Assembly (NCBI GenBank): GCA_046306335.1
Contig: JBKDXM010000116.1
Coordinates: 1 to 64,000, forward strand
From: UBA2386 sp046306335
Lineage (GTDB): Bacteria; Planctomycetota; UBA1135; UBA2386
Length of the DNA stretch: 64,000 nucleotides
Reading direction: 5' to 3'
Positions 28,059 to 38,046 of the stretch are shown one piece after another. Position 1 is the first letter of the stretch. Every line of letters starts with the position of its first letter. The translations under genes and the position numbers were made by a program. The notes below the pieces were generated by a model that made no database searches, had not been told where the DNA came from, and saw nothing but the letters and a program-made list of their open reading frames with translations.

Positions 28059-29579
28059 TCAGCGCGGCTGCGCCGCCATCCACTCCGGGCCGCGCATCGG
28101 CGGGTGCCACGATCCGCGCAGACGCAGCGCGCGATCCGGCGTGCGCGTGCGCTGCGCCGCGAGTCGGCCGGCCGAGGCGGCGCGGCGCCGGTCGTCGGCT
28201 GCGGTCGCGAGCATCGGTCCGGCTGCGGTCACCGCCGCGAGGTCGAGCAGCCGGTCGACCTCGGCGAAGTCGCCGCGCTCGCCGAGCAAGGCCGCCTCGG
28301 CGACGAACTCGCCGGCACGCGCCGCCAAGGTCGCCGGGCGGGCGACGAACCAGCCGAGGATCGCACGCAGTTCGGCGCGCAGGCCGGCGTCGTCGCCTTC
28401 GGCCAGCAGCAGCGCGGCGCGCATCTGCCGCGCGTCGACCTCGAACGGCGAGCGCTCGCTCGCGGCGTCCTCGACGGCGCGGTCGAGCAGCGTCCGGCAC
28501 TCGGCGCGGCGGCCGGCGTCGAACAGCGCGGTGGCGTGCGGCAACAGGGTCACGTTCGCCGGCAGCCGACCGCCGATGGCGGCGAAGTGGTCCGCGGCCG
28601 TCCCCGGTTCGCCGAGCGCCAGGCGGGCGCAGCCGGCCAGTTGCCGCGCGCTCGCGGCCTGCGGATCGTGCGCGAGCAGTTCGTCGAGCAACGGCAGCGC
28701 CGCGGCGAACTCGCCGCGCAGTGCGTGCGCGGTCGCGGCGCTGCGCAGCGGTTCGGCATCGAACGGGCGCGCAGCGCGATCGGCCACGGCGAGCGCGAGC
28801 AGCTCGGCGTCGCAGCGGGCGGCGTCGTCGGGCGCGAGCGCTGCCTGCGCGAGCAACCGCGTGCGCTGCAGACGATGTCGCGTCGTCGGCAGCAGGCGCT
28901 GCGGCTCCGCCAGGGCCTCGTCGCACAGCCGCAAGGCCGCGGCTGCATCGCCGAGGGCGGCTTCGCATGCGGCGAGCGGTTCGAGCAGCCAGGGAGCGCG
29001 CGCATCGCGGCGGCGGCCGTCGCGCAGGATGCGGCGGGCGCTGGCGAAGCCGCCGTCGCGCAGCAGGCTGAGCGCGTCGGCGCAGGCGTCGACGACCTCG
29101 TGGCGCGCTGATGTGCCGGTGGCGCACGGCACGGCGGCTGGCGACTCGTCGCCGACGGCGGCGCGCGCAGCGCGGGCGAGCCGGTCGATCGCCGCGGGCA
29201 CGTCGCCATCGCGGATGTCGCACGCGGCGAGCAGCGTCGTGGCGCTGCCTCGACGCCAGGTCGCCGTCGCGGTGCGCGCCACCGGATCGATCGCCAATTC
29301 GAGGCGGTCCGCCGGCGTGCCGAAGTCGTCGACGCGCAGGTGGGCCGACTGCCGCAGCGCTTCGCGCCACCACACCGCCATCGCCCGCCACGGCGCGGCG
29401 TCCGGCGCCCCGGCGGCGAGCCCTGCGGCGGCCGGGTGGCCGGGCGGCCACGCGGCGACGCGGTGGACGTGGGCCGCCGGTGCCTCGGCCGAGGGGCCGG
29501 TGGGCGCGGCCACCGGGCCGGCGCAGGCGGCGAACAGGCAGCAAACGACAATGGTCGGGCGCACAGCGCCGGCCAGCAT
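28059..29579 (-). CDS. TPR-like lipoprotein
   Basis: The 506-residue product opens with a lipoprotein signal: VRPTIVVCCLFAAC with lipobox LFAAC (Cys 19), so it is probably anchored to a membrane from the periplasmic side. From about residue 160 on it consists of helical pairs of tetratricopeptide type, for example AAALRLCDEALAEPQRLL, AAALPLLDELLAHDPQAA and CRTLLDRAVEDAASE. A first region of 100 residues lacks repeats. Likely a scaffold. The ATG at 29579 begins the signal; the frame runs to 29978 without purpose. Divergent from the next gene by 58 bases. Confidence 0.72.
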   Translation of the reverse strand: MLAGAVRPTIVVCCLFAACAGPVAAPTGPSAEAPAAHVHRVAAWPPGHPAAAGLAAGAPDAAPWRAMAVWWREALRQSAHLRVDDFGTPADRLELAIDPVARTATATWRRGSATTLLAACDIRDGDVPAAIDRLARAARAAVGDESPAAVPCATGTSARHEVVDACADALSLLRDGGFASARRILRDGRRRDARAPWLLEPLAACEAALGDAAAALRLCDEALAEPQRLLPTTRHRLQRTRLLAQAALAPDDAARCDAELLALAVADRAARPFDAEPLRSAATAHALRGEFAAALPLLDELLAHDPQAASARQLAGCARLALGEPGTAADHFAAIGGRLPANVTLLPHATALFDAGRRAECRTLLDRAVEDAASERSPFEVDARQMRAALLLAEGDDAGLRAELRAILGWFVARPATLAARAGEFVAEAALLGERGDFAEVDRLLDLAAVTAAGPMLATAADDRRRAASAGRLAAQRTRTPDRALRLRGSWHPPMRGPEWMAAQPR

Positions 29580-29637
29580 CGTTGCCGATGGGCGCGGACT
29601 CAACCGCAGCGCGGGGGAATGCCGATGCCATCGGTGC

Positions 29638-30678
29638 ATGCGCACCTTCGTCGTCGCAGTCGCGTTGGTCCTGGGTTCGGCGCTCACCGGCCAGCAACCG
29701 GCCGTCCGGCCGGCGAATCCGGCGCCAGCGCCGGCTGGCGTGCCGTCGACGAAGCCGCAGCCGGTCGTGCAGTTCGATCCGAGCACGGGTTGGCCGCTCG
29801 GCGCCGACGACGGTCCGCATCCTGGCGCGATCGCCGCCAAGTCCCCGGCCCGCAAGTCCGACGCGGGTGCTTCGGCGACGAGCGGTCCAGGCGGCGTGGT
29901 CGTGTCGCCGCTGCCGGCGGGTGCCGCGCCTGCCGGCGTCCAAGCGGAGCCGGCGAGCCCGGCGCTCGCCAGCGGCACGCAACTCGGCTCGCCACTGCTC
30001 GACGTCTACCAGTCGCTGGTCGGTCCGGGCGAATGGCGACGCCTGGGCGGTCTCGCGGTGACCTGGCGGGCGACCGTGCACGGCCCGAGCGGCGAGGTCG
30101 TCGGCGTGCGTGAGTTCCTGCACGTCGCCGATCCGGCGTATCCCGACCGCGATCGCATCGAGCACCAGGACGGACGCGTGTACGTGCGCTGTGGCCAGCA
30201 GGTCTTCGCCGAACGCGGGTCCATGCCGATGCCGGCAGCGACCGAGGAAGCGGCCCGCGAGCTGGCCCTGTTCGGCGTGCAACTGCGCATGCCTTGGGCG
30301 TTCGCCGACGCCAACGAGTACGCGGTCACGGGCAAGCAGACGGTCGATCGCGGCGGCGAGAAGTTGCGCAAGCTGGTGATCGAGCAGCGGCCGCCGCACG
30401 GCGCCGACCTGCTCGGTCCGGAGGCGCAACCACGGCCGCGCGACCAGTTCGAGCTCTACCACGAGACCGGCACGGGCAGGCTGCGCGAGTTCGTCCACCG
30501 TTTCGCGGCGACGGCGCAGACGCGCCGCGTGCTGCTGGACGACTGGCGCGAGGCCGAAGGCGTGCCGCTGGCGCATCGCCGCGTGTACCTGGACGACGCC
30601 GAGCGACCGACGACGGTGCTGGAGATCGTCAAGGTCGAGCGCCGACGCGTCGCCGAGCGCGAGTTCCGCTTGCCCTGA
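29638..30678 (+). CDS. Secreted hypothetical protein, LolA-like pattern
   Basis: Not firmly recognised. The 346-residue product has a signal peptide (FVVAVALVLGSALTGQ, cleavage near 18), a Pro/Ala-rich stretch of about 100 residues, then a domain of antiparallel strands (LAVTWRATVHG, GVREFLHVADP, GRVYVRCGQQVF, RKLVIEQRP, TVLEIVKVERR) that resembles lipoprotein-sorting LolA-like sheets. No catalytic residues stand out. The linker may span peptidoglycan or keep the domain free. It ends 18 bases before the convergent DUF2231-cytochrome gene. Confidence 0.62.
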   Translation: MRTFVVAVALVLGSALTGQQPAVRPANPAPAPAGVPSTKPQPVVQFDPSTGWPLGADDGPHPGAIAAKSPARKSDAGASATSGPGGVVVSPLPAGAAPAGVQAEPASPALASGTQLGSPLLDVYQSLVGPGEWRRLGGLAVTWRATVHGPSGEVVGVREFLHVADPAYPDRDRIEHQDGRVYVRCGQQVFAERGSMPMPAATEEAARELALFGVQLRMPWAFADANEYAVTGKQTVDRGGEKLRKLVIEQRPPHGADLLGPEAQPRPRDQFELYHETGTGRLREFVHRFAATAQTRRVLLDDWREAEGVPLAHRRVYLDDAERPTTVLEIVKVERRRVAEREFRLP

Positions 30679-30696
30679 GGCCGGCGTCCTCCTGCC

Positions 30697-31458
30697 TCAA
30701 TCGAACGGTGCGCCGGCCGCGATCCACAGGCGCAGCGTCGCCAGTTCCGCCGCGGTCGGCTGCGGCTCGTCGTCCGGCGGCATGTGGTCGTCGTGGTCGA
30801 TCGGCAGCAGGCAGCGCGTCAGCAGCAGGCTGTCGTCCGGCTTGCCGGGCACGAAGGCTGGCCCGGTGTCGCCGCCGGCGCGCAGGCCATCCGCCGTGCT
30901 GAGCACGAGGCCGCCCTTGTCCTTGTCGGGGCGGTGGCACTTGGCGCAGGTCCGGTCCAGGATCGGCGCGATCAGGGTAGCGTAGGCGGATGCGGGGACC
31001 GGCGGTGGCGTCGCGGCGACCGGCGCCGGCTGCAGCGGCGCCAACAGGAAGTCGCGGCCGTGGACCATCGAGCCGCCGGTGTGGCCGGCGACGGTCATCG
31101 CGACAAGCGCCGCCGCCAGCAGCACGCGGAGCGGCGTGCGGCGGTCGCGCCATGCCGCCAGCGTCGCCAGCAGCATCAGCGCCGTCTGTGCGAAGGCGGC
31201 GAACTTGTGCGTCGACAGCTCGCCGCCGCCGCCGCGTTCGCCGGCGAGCACGAGGCCCGAGCCGACCGAGGCGAGCGCCGTCAGGGCGCCGACGAGCAGC
31301 AGCGCGCCGACCGCGCCTCGCGGCGGTGTGCGGCGCAGCGCCGTGGCCCCGAACTCGAGGGTCGCCGCGCCGACGAGCAGGCCGATCGGCAGGTGCAGCA
31401 GCACGGGATGGGCGCGCCCGAAGACGGCGAGCCACGGCGATGGATCGGAGGCCAGCAC
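30697..31458 (-). CDS. DUF2231 membrane protein fused to a cytochrome c domain
   Basis: The 253-residue product has an N-terminal DUF2231-type membrane unit of four helices (HPVLLHLPIGLLVGAATLEFG; ALLLVGALTALASVGSGLVL; FAQTALMLLATLAAW; LLAAALVAMTVAGHTGGSM) and a C-terminal planctomycete cytochrome C domain with CAKCH near residue 171 and the PDDEPQPTAAEL, RLWIAAGAPFD end. The haem is presumably on the periplasmic side. GTG start at 31458, four bases after the DUF1501 stop, making it the last gene of the 36483-30697 operon. An electron acceptor or donor for its DUF1553/DUF1501 partners is inference. Confidence 0.85.
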   Translation of the reverse strand: MLASDPSPWLAVFGRAHPVLLHLPIGLLVGAATLEFGATALRRTPPRGAVGALLLVGALTALASVGSGLVLAGERGGGGELSTHKFAAFAQTALMLLATLAAWRDRRTPLRVLLAAALVAMTVAGHTGGSMVHGRDFLLAPLQPAPVAATPPPVPASAYATLIAPILDRTCAKCHRPDKDKGGLVLSTADGLRAGGDTGPAFVPGKPDDSLLLTRCLLPIDHDDHMPPDDEPQPTAAELATLRLWIAAGAPFD

Positions 31459-31462
31459 CCGT

Positions 31463-32929
31463 TCAGGCTAGCAGTTGCGGCACCACGCGTCCGTAGACGT
31501 CGGTCAGGCGGAAGTCGCGGCCCTGGTGCTTGAAGGTCAGGCGTTCGTGGTCGAAGCCGAGCAGGTGCAGCAGCGTCGCGTGCAGGTCGTGCACCGACAC
31601 CGGATCGCGGACGATGTTGTAGCCGAAGTCGCAGGTCTCGCCGTGGACGTGCCCGCGGCGCACGCCGCCGCCCGCCATCCACATGGAGAAGCATCGTGGG
31701 TGGTGGTCGCGGCCGTAGCTGTCGCGGCTCAGGCCGCCCTGGCTGTAGACCGTGCGGCCGAATTCGCCGCCCCAGACGACGAGGGTGTCGTCGAGCAGGC
31801 CGCGACGCCGCAGGTCGGCCACGAGCGCCGCCATCGGCCGGTCGACCGCCTTGCACTGCGCGCGCAGTTCGTTCGGCAGGTTGCCGTGCTGGTCCCAGCC
31901 GCGCATGTACAGCTGCACGAAGCGCACGCCGCGTTCGACGAGCCGGCGGGCGAGCAGGCAGCTGCTGGCGAACGTCTGCGGGTTCTTCGCCTCGTCGCCG
32001 TACAGCGCCCAGGTCGAGTCCGGCTCGCTCGACAGGTCGACGAGCTCCGGCACCGAGGTCTGCATGCGGAAGGCCATCTCCTGCTGGGCGATGCGCGCTT
32101 CGATCTCGGGGTCGAGCGTCGCCGCGTGCTCGCGGCGGGACAGTTGCGTCACGAGGTCGAGCATCTGCCGGCGGTCGGCGCGCGTGATCCCTGGCGGGTC
32201 CTTGAGGAACAGCACCGGATCGCCGCTGCTGCGCAGTTTGCAGCCCTGGTGCTCGCTCGGCAGGAAGCCGTTGCCCCAGAAGCGGGCGGCGAGCGCCTGC
32301 ATGTTGCCGAAGCCTTGGGTGATGAGGACCACGAACGTCGGCAGGTCGCGGTTGCTGCTGCCGAGGCCGTAGCTCGCCCAGGCGCCGATGCTCGGGCGAC
32401 CGGGCTGCTGGTTGCCGGTCTGCACGAACGTGATCGCCGGCTCGTGGTTGATCGCCTCGGTGTGCATCGAGCGCACGATGCACAGCTCGTCGGCGACCGC
32501 GCCGAGGTGCGGCAGCGCGTCGCTGATCCAGGCGCCGTCGCCGCCGTTGTCGTGGCGCGTGAAGCGGAAGACCGACGGCGCGACCGGAAAGCGGGTCTGG
32601 CCCGACGTCATGCCGGTGAGCCGCTGCCCGTTGCGCACCGACTCGGGCAGGTCCTTGTCGTACTGCTCGTGCAGGCGCGGCTTGTGGTCGAACAGGTCGA
32701 GATGGCTCGGCCCGCCTTCCATGTGCAGGTAGATGACGCGTTTGGCGCGCGGCTGGAAGTGCGGGCCGGCCGGCGGCGCCGCCGCGGCCGTGCCGCGCGA
32801 GCTCGCTTCCGCCTCGCGTTGGACCGCCGTGCAGGCCGTGGCGGCGAACGCGGCCGACAGGCTGGCGGCCGAGCGACCGAAGAAGCGGCGGCGGGTCAGC
32901 GGCAGGAGGGGGTCGTCGGGCGCGTGCAT
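31463..32929 (-). CDS. DUF1501 family protein (second copy)
   Basis: A 488-residue homologue of the gene at 4801-6201. It has a Tat signal (TRRRFFGRSAAS, residues 12-23) and a Cys in ATACTA that may or may not be lipidated. Family segments include YLHMEGGPSHLDLFDHKP, RPSIGAWASYGLG, and WGGEFGRTVYSQGG with GRDHHP. It lies two bases after the DUF1553 stop and four bases before the DUF2231-cytochrome start, so all three are probably one transcript. Exported, function unknown. Confidence 0.9.
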   Translation of the reverse strand: MHAPDDPLLPLTRRRFFGRSAASLSAAFAATACTAVQREAEASSRGTAAAAPPAGPHFQPRAKRVIYLHMEGGPSHLDLFDHKPRLHEQYDKDLPESVRNGQRLTGMTSGQTRFPVAPSVFRFTRHDNGGDGAWISDALPHLGAVADELCIVRSMHTEAINHEPAITFVQTGNQQPGRPSIGAWASYGLGSSNRDLPTFVVLITQGFGNMQALAARFWGNGFLPSEHQGCKLRSSGDPVLFLKDPPGITRADRRQMLDLVTQLSRREHAATLDPEIEARIAQQEMAFRMQTSVPELVDLSSEPDSTWALYGDEAKNPQTFASSCLLARRLVERGVRFVQLYMRGWDQHGNLPNELRAQCKAVDRPMAALVADLRRRGLLDDTLVVWGGEFGRTVYSQGGLSRDSYGRDHHPRCFSMWMAGGGVRRGHVHGETCDFGYNIVRDPVSVHDLHATLLHLLGFDHERLTFKHQGRDFRLTDVYGRVVPQLLA

Positions 32930-32931
32930 GC

Positions 32932-35900
32932 TCAGTCGATGCAGAGGGTGGCGTCGAGGTTCAAGAAGGCGCTGGCGACGACGGTCAGCGCCGCGAGGTC
33001 GGCGGCCGGCAGGCCCGGCGGGCGCGGTGACTGGCCGATCGCCAGCAGTTGTTCGGCGTCCTGCGGCGCGCGCAGGTAGCGCAGACGCAGCGCCGACAGC
33101 GTCGCCTTCGCCGCGGCCAGCGCCTCGGCGTCCGGCAGGTGGCCCGTGCAGCGTTCGTGCATCGCCGAGAGGCGCGCGTCGTCGTCCGGCGCAACGGTGA
33201 GCGCGGTGCTCTGCGCGAGGCCGCGGGCCGCCTCGACGAACTGCTCGTCGTTCCACAGCACGAGCGCCTGCAGCGGCGTGTTGGTGACGCTCCGACGGAT
33301 GGTGCAGAACTCGCGCGTCGGCGCATCGAGCGTCAACAGGCTCGGCGGCGGGCAGGCGCGCTTCCAGTAGGTGTAGAGGCTGCGACGCCACAGGTCGTCG
33401 CCGCTGCCGCGCTGGTAGAAGCGCGTGTTGCTCTGCGTCATCGCCACCTCCTGCCAGAGCCCGTCCGGCTGGTACGGCTTGACGCTCGGGCCGCCGGCGC
33501 GTTCGACCAGCAGGCTGCCGACGTAGAGCGCCTGGTCGCGCAGCGCCTCGGCGGTCAGTCGCCGCCGGGGGAACCACGACAGCAGGCGGTTGTCGCGGTC
33601 GATCGCGGCGGCGTCCGGCTGCATGCGGGCCGACTGGCGGAACGCCGCCGAGGTGACCAGGAGGCGCAGCACCTTGCGCACGCTGTGGCCGTTGCCGCGC
33701 AGTTCGAGCGCCAGCCAATCGAGCAGTTCCGGGTGGCTCGGCCACTCGCCCTGCAGGCCGAAGTCCTCGCTCGTGCGCACGATGCCCGTGCCGAAGACGA
33801 ACTCGAACAGGCGGTTGGCCTGCACGCGCAGCAGTAGCGGGTTGTCGGCGCTGACGAGCCAGCGCGCGAGCCCCAGGCGGTTGCGCGGCGCGTCGGCGGG
33901 CAGCTCGCCGAACACCGCCGGGATCTCGCGTTCGACCGGCCGCTGCGGGTCGGCCTTGTCGTATTCGCCGCGCGTCAGCACGTAGGTCATCCGCGGCTGC
34001 GCCATCTCCTGCATGACCATGGCCCGCGGCACGGCGCGCTCGACGTCTTCGCGCTCCGCGCGCAGCCTGGCGAGTTCGTCCCGGCGCTGTCGGCGCGTCG
34101 GGCTGCGCTCTTCGCGGAAGGCCTCGGCGGCGCGCTGCAGCGTCGTCGGCGCTGCCGCCGTGCCCGGCAGGGCGAGGAGTTGCATGGCGCCGGCGAGCTC
34201 GCCCTCGGCCGGAGCGAAGCGCATGGCGTAGCCGCCCGCACCGCCGGTGTTGACGACCTTGAGCACCACGGCCGACTCGCCAGCCGGCAGGTCGAAGGTC
34301 GCCGCCTCCTGGTCGGCCTGGACGCCGCGGTCGATCCGTCGTTCGGCGACCATCGCGCCGTTGACGAAGAGCTGGAAGCCGTCGTCGCTGCCGAACTTCA
34401 GCGTCGCCGTGCGCGCGCTGGGCGCGAACACCCGTTGGGCGACGTAGCTGGCGTTGCGCCCGCCGGGCAGCGAGGTGTCGACTTCGCCGGCCTTGCGGTT
34501 GACCCGCCGCCAGCCGACCTTGCCCCAGGTCTGCTTCGGATCGATCCGCGTCGACTGTTCGGGTCCGTGGTGCGTGCCGTACTGGTCGGCGTCGTCGCGC
34601 CCGAAGGGCCCGGCGACGTGGAATCCGTGCGCGGCGACCGGCAGCGCCGCCAGTTGCGCCGCCGTCGCGGCGGCGGTGCGCACGCGCAGCCGGGCGAACA
34701 CGTGCTGGGGGTAGGGCGAGTCGAACTTCAGCGTGGCGCGCAGTTCCGCGCCGGCGGGCAACGGCTGCGCCAACAACAGCAGCAGGTGCGCCGGCTGCGG
34801 TTCGTGCTGGTGCGCGGCCACGGCCCAGCCGCGGCCGTCGTCGTCGAGCACGTTGAGCGCGGCGTAGTCGCCGTCCTGCTGCTCGACGTTGGCGAAGGCG
34901 TAGACCGCCGCCATCGATTGCCAGTCCGCCGTGCCGGCCGGCTTGACCGCCAAGGCGACGTGCTGCAGCACGGCGTTGCCGTTGGGCGCGCGCCCGACCT
35001 TGCCGGCAGGGTGCGACGGATCGGGCAGCGCTTCGAGCGACAGCCAGCGCGCGTCGTCGTGCGCCGGCGTGATGGTGAGCACGTGCGCGTCCGTCGGCGG
35101 GTTCTCGCCGCCGGCGACCACGACGCCGTCGTCAGCAACGGTCAGCGTTGCCCCGCGCTGCGACGCGGCGGCGAGCGCCTGTGGCGCGTGCCACGCCACA
35201 TCGACGCGGGCCGCGACGTCGCGGCGGAACGCGTCGAACTCGGCGGCTTCCTCGGGCCGAACCGTCCGCAGTTGGGTCTCGATCGCGCCGACCTGCGCGT
35301 CGAGTTCGCGGCGCCGCCGCATCTGGGCCTCGGTCGGCACCGGCAGGAACGGTTCCAAGGCGCGGTTGGGGTCACCGATCTGCGAGTAGAGCCCGGGCTC
35401 CTCGTTGCTGTTGAAGAAGGCGAACAGCCGGAAGTAGTCCTCCTGGCGGATCGGGTCGTACTTGTGGTCGTGGCAGCGTGCGCAGCCGACGGTGAGGCCG
35501 AGGAAGACGCTGCCGACGGTGGCCGTGCGTTCGGCGGCGTACTCGACGAGGTACTCCTCGTTGATGGCCCCACCTTCGTCCGTCGTGACGTGGTTGCGCA
35601 GGAAGCCGGTGGCGATGCGCTGGTCGGTCGTAGCGTCGGGCAGCAGGTCGCCGGCGAGCTGTTCGACGACGAACTGATCGAAGGGTTTGTCGTCGCGCAG
35701 CGCGGCGATCAGCCAGTCGCGCCAGGCCCATGCCTGCCGACCGGCGTCCATGTGGATGCCGCAGGTGTCGGCATAGCGCCCGGCGTCGAGCCAGATGGCG
35801 GCGAGGTGTTCGGCGTGCCGCGTGCGATAGGGTTCCTCGCCGAGCAGCCGGTCGACGAGGCGCTCGTAGGCATCCGGTCGGGCGTCGCCGACGAAGGCCC

Positions 35901-36483
35901 GCAGCTCGGCGGCCGTCGGCGGCAGCCCGGTCAGGGTCAGGAACGCGCGGCGGCAAAGCGTCGCGCGATCGGCCTCCGGTGCGGGCTGCAGGCCGCCCTG
36001 GCGGCGGGCTTCGCCGAGGAACCGGTCGACGGGGTTGCGGGCCGGACCGTCGGGCACGGTGACGGGTCGCGGCGGCGTGAACGACCAGTGGCCTTCGTAG
36101 GGCGCGCCGGCGTCGATCCACCGGCGGACCAACTGCTGTTGCGCCGCGGACAGGGCGAGCTTGCCGCTGTCGGCGGGGGGCATGCGCTCGTCGACGTCGT
36201 GCGCCGTGATGCGGCGCCAGAGTTCGCTCGCCTCGGCGTCGCCGGGAACGACCGCCGCGCCGCCGTCGCGCAGCCGCACGGCGTCGGCGCGGTCGTCGAG
36301 CCGTAGGTCGGCGGCCCGCGCCGCCGCATCGGGTCCGTGGCACTTGAAGCAACGGTCGGAAAGGATCGGCCGGATGTCGCGCCCGTAGCGCACTTCGGGC
36401 GGGGACTGGCCGGCGGCCACGGCGGTGGCTGCCGCGATGGCGGTGACGAGATCGAGGGCGCGGCGGATCGGCGACTTCGCCAT
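32932..36483 (-). CDS. Planctomycete cytochrome C/DUF1549/DUF1553 protein with inserted lectin-like domain
   Basis: The 1183-residue product has a signal peptide (AIAAATAVAAGQ, residues 15-26), a PSCyt1 domain with CFKCH at 45-49 and MPP at 101-103, DUF1549 with a second CARCHDHKYD at 334-343, a long middle part that includes a PA14-like sugar-binding domain (KFGSDDGFQLFVNGAMV near 700), and C-terminal DUF1553. Predicted to be exported and to carry haem. It heads the operon with DUF1501 and DUF2231-cytochrome. Compared with the homologue at 6212-8782 it keeps the N-terminal cytochrome. Substrate is unknown; the middle domain suggests glycans. Confidence 0.9.
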   Translation of the reverse strand: MAKSPIRRALDLVTAIAAATAVAAGQSPPEVRYGRDIRPILSDRCFKCHGPDAAARAADLRLDDRADAVRLRDGGAAVVPGDAEASELWRRITAHDVDERMPPADSGKLALSAAQQQLVRRWIDAGAPYEGHWSFTPPRPVTVPDGPARNPVDRFLGEARRQGGLQPAPEADRATLCRRAFLTLTGLPPTAAELRAFVGDARPDAYERLVDRLLGEEPYRTRHAEHLAAIWLDAGRYADTCGIHMDAGRQAWAWRDWLIAALRDDKPFDQFVVEQLAGDLLPDATTDQRIATGFLRNHVTTDEGGAINEEYLVEYAAERTATVGSVFLGLTVGCARCHDHKYDPIRQEDYFRLFAFFNSNEEPGLYSQIGDPNRALEPFLPVPTEAQMRRRRELDAQVGAIETQLRTVRPEEAAEFDAFRRDVAARVDVAWHAPQALAAASQRGATLTVADDGVVVAGGENPPTDAHVLTITPAHDDARWLSLEALPDPSHPAGKVGRAPNGNAVLQHVALAVKPAGTADWQSMAAVYAFANVEQQDGDYAALNVLDDDGRGWAVAAHQHEPQPAHLLLLLAQPLPAGAELRATLKFDSPYPQHVFARLRVRTAAATAAQLAALPVAAHGFHVAGPFGRDDADQYGTHHGPEQSTRIDPKQTWGKVGWRRVNRKAGEVDTSLPGGRNASYVAQRVFAPSARTATLKFGSDDGFQLFVNGAMVAERRIDRGVQADQEAATFDLPAGESAVVLKVVNTGGAGGYAMRFAPAEGELAGAMQLLALPGTAAAPTTLQRAAEAFREERSPTRRQRRDELARLRAEREDVERAVPRAMVMQEMAQPRMTYVLTRGEYDKADPQRPVEREIPAVFGELPADAPRNRLGLARWLVSADNPLLLRVQANRLFEFVFGTGIVRTSEDFGLQGEWPSHPELLDWLALELRGNGHSVRKVLRLLVTSAAFRQSARMQPDAAAIDRDNRLLSWFPRRRLTAEALRDQALYVGSLLVERAGGPSVKPYQPDGLWQEVAMTQSNTRFYQRGSGDDLWRRSLYTYWKRACPPPSLLTLDAPTREFCTIRRSVTNTPLQALVLWNDEQFVEAARGLAQSTALTVAPDDDARLSAMHERCTGHLPDAEALAAAKATLSALRLRYLRAPQDAEQLLAIGQSPRPPGLPAADLAALTVVASAFLNLDATLCID

Positions 36484-36587
36484 CCCGTCATCCTGCGCAC
36501 CGGCGCCTCCGTGTCACCCCCTTGGACGGGGTCGAAGTTGTCGCAATCCTGCACCTGCGGCGCGCGGCAGGCAGTTGCTCCGCGGCA

Positions 36588-37934
36588 CTAGAAACTGTTG
36601 CCGAAGGCGAGCGTGAAGTTCGAACCCTCCTCGCTGAAGCCGAGGTCGATCCGGAACACGGCTTCGCGCGCGAACGCGAGGCGGCAGCCGATGCCGTAGC
36701 TGTCGAGGAAGCGGCCGTCCGCCAGGTCCTCGATGCCGCCGGCGACGGTGCCGCAGTCGTAGAACACGCCCAGCCCGACGCGCTCGATGCGCAGCGTGTC
36801 GGTGAACACGATGCCGCGCGCGAGCAGGCTGACGCGGTACTCGGCCGAGAAGTGCGCCAGCGCGCGGTCGGTGAAGCGGTTCTGGATGTAGCCGCGCAGC
36901 GTGTTGGTGCCGCCGAGCGTCGGCAGGCTGTAGTACGGCAGGTCGCCGACGGTGTCGTGGACGAGCGCGCCGAAGGCGAGCACGTCGGTCGGCGGATTCT
37001 CCTCGCGGCCGATGGCGCCGCGGTGCAGCAGCGGCGGCAGCGCGAAGACGTGCTGGCCGTCGATGCCGACGATCGCGCCGGTCTCGCCGCCGGTGCCGTG
37101 GCAGACGTTGGCGATGCCGCCGATGCGGATGCCCTCGTACGGCTGGTGCATGCTGTCGCGCGTGTCCCAGCCGAAGGAGTTCAGCGACCAGATCTGCGTG
37201 ATGCCGTCACCGGCGGCGACGTCGTCGGCGAAGGCGCCGACCTGCGCCGTGCTCGGCACGCCGGTCACCCGACCGTCGGACAGGCCGTGGTGGTCGACCT
37301 GCAGGTCGCTGCGCACCACCCAGTCGCTGCCGGGATCGGGCAGCGAGACGCGGATGCCGACGCCGGCGGACGAGAGTTCCTCGGTGTAGCTGGTCTCGTC
37401 GCTCGCGCGCGTGCGGCTGCCGAAGCCGAAGAAGCGCCGCGTCAGCGTCTTCTCGTAGCCGGCGCGGGCGTACAGGCGGCTGCGTTCCTCGCGGTAGACG
37501 CCGCCGTTCGGCAGTTCGCGGTGTTCGAGCCAGCGCTGCCAGTTGAACTTGTAGGCCTGCTGGCCTTCCTCGGTGTACGTCAGCAGGACGTTGGCGAACT
37601 CGCGGTAGCGCTGGTCGCGGAAGTCGACGTCGGTCAGGGCGACGCCGCCGCCGACGCCGATGTCCGCTTCGCGGAAGACGATCGGGCTGATGAACGAACT
37701 GACGAGGAAACGGTCCAACACCGAACCGGGCTTGATGCGCGCTTCCGGTGTGTACCGCCAGCGCTCGGGGTGGGTGATGTCCGATGGCACCTCGGGCTTG
37801 GGGATGCGGCCGTCCTGGTCCATGCCGCGCAGCGGGTCGTACGGTGCTTGTGCCGGCGGCTCGCCAGTCGCTTGCGACTGGGCGGCGGCCGTGGCGGCGA
37901 ACAGCAGGCTGGCGGGGATCAGGCGGCGGATCAC
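36588..37934 (-). CDS. Omp85-type outer-membrane barrel without visible POTRA domains
   Basis: The 448-residue product has a signal peptide (RLIPASLLFAATAAAQ, residues 4-19) and the Omp85 barrel hallmark LGGTNTLRGYIQNRF near residue 355, plus a terminal Phe (FGNSF). About 100 residues separate the signal from the first strands, too few for a full set of POTRA domains, and they lack the POTRA pattern. It therefore resembles short Omp85 (surface antigen D15-like) proteins rather than BamA. Start is GTG at 37934. Divergent from the GH172 gene by 112 bases. Role in secretion or simple surface protein is open. Confidence 0.78.
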   Translation of the reverse strand: MIRRLIPASLLFAATAAAQSQATGEPPAQAPYDPLRGMDQDGRIPKPEVPSDITHPERWRYTPEARIKPGSVLDRFLVSSFISPIVFREADIGVGGGVALTDVDFRDQRYREFANVLLTYTEEGQQAYKFNWQRWLEHRELPNGGVYREERSRLYARAGYEKTLTRRFFGFGSRTRASDETSYTEELSSAGVGIRVSLPDPGSDWVVRSDLQVDHHGLSDGRVTGVPSTAQVGAFADDVAAGDGITQIWSLNSFGWDTRDSMHQPYEGIRIGGIANVCHGTGGETGAIVGIDGQHVFALPPLLHRGAIGREENPPTDVLAFGALVHDTVGDLPYYSLPTLGGTNTLRGYIQNRFTDRALAHFSAEYRVSLLARGIVFTDTLRIERVGLGVFYDCGTVAGGIEDLADGRFLDSYGIGCRLAFAREAVFRIDLGFSEEGSNFTLAFGNSF

Positions 37935-38046
37935 GGGGCGGACATCGTGCGGAGCTTGCGACGGGACGCAACCACGAGGCGGCGGAACCCCCGTGCTCTC
38001 CGCCTGCCGACTGGCGCCGCGAACGCCGCGGCGGTGCAATCGGCGC

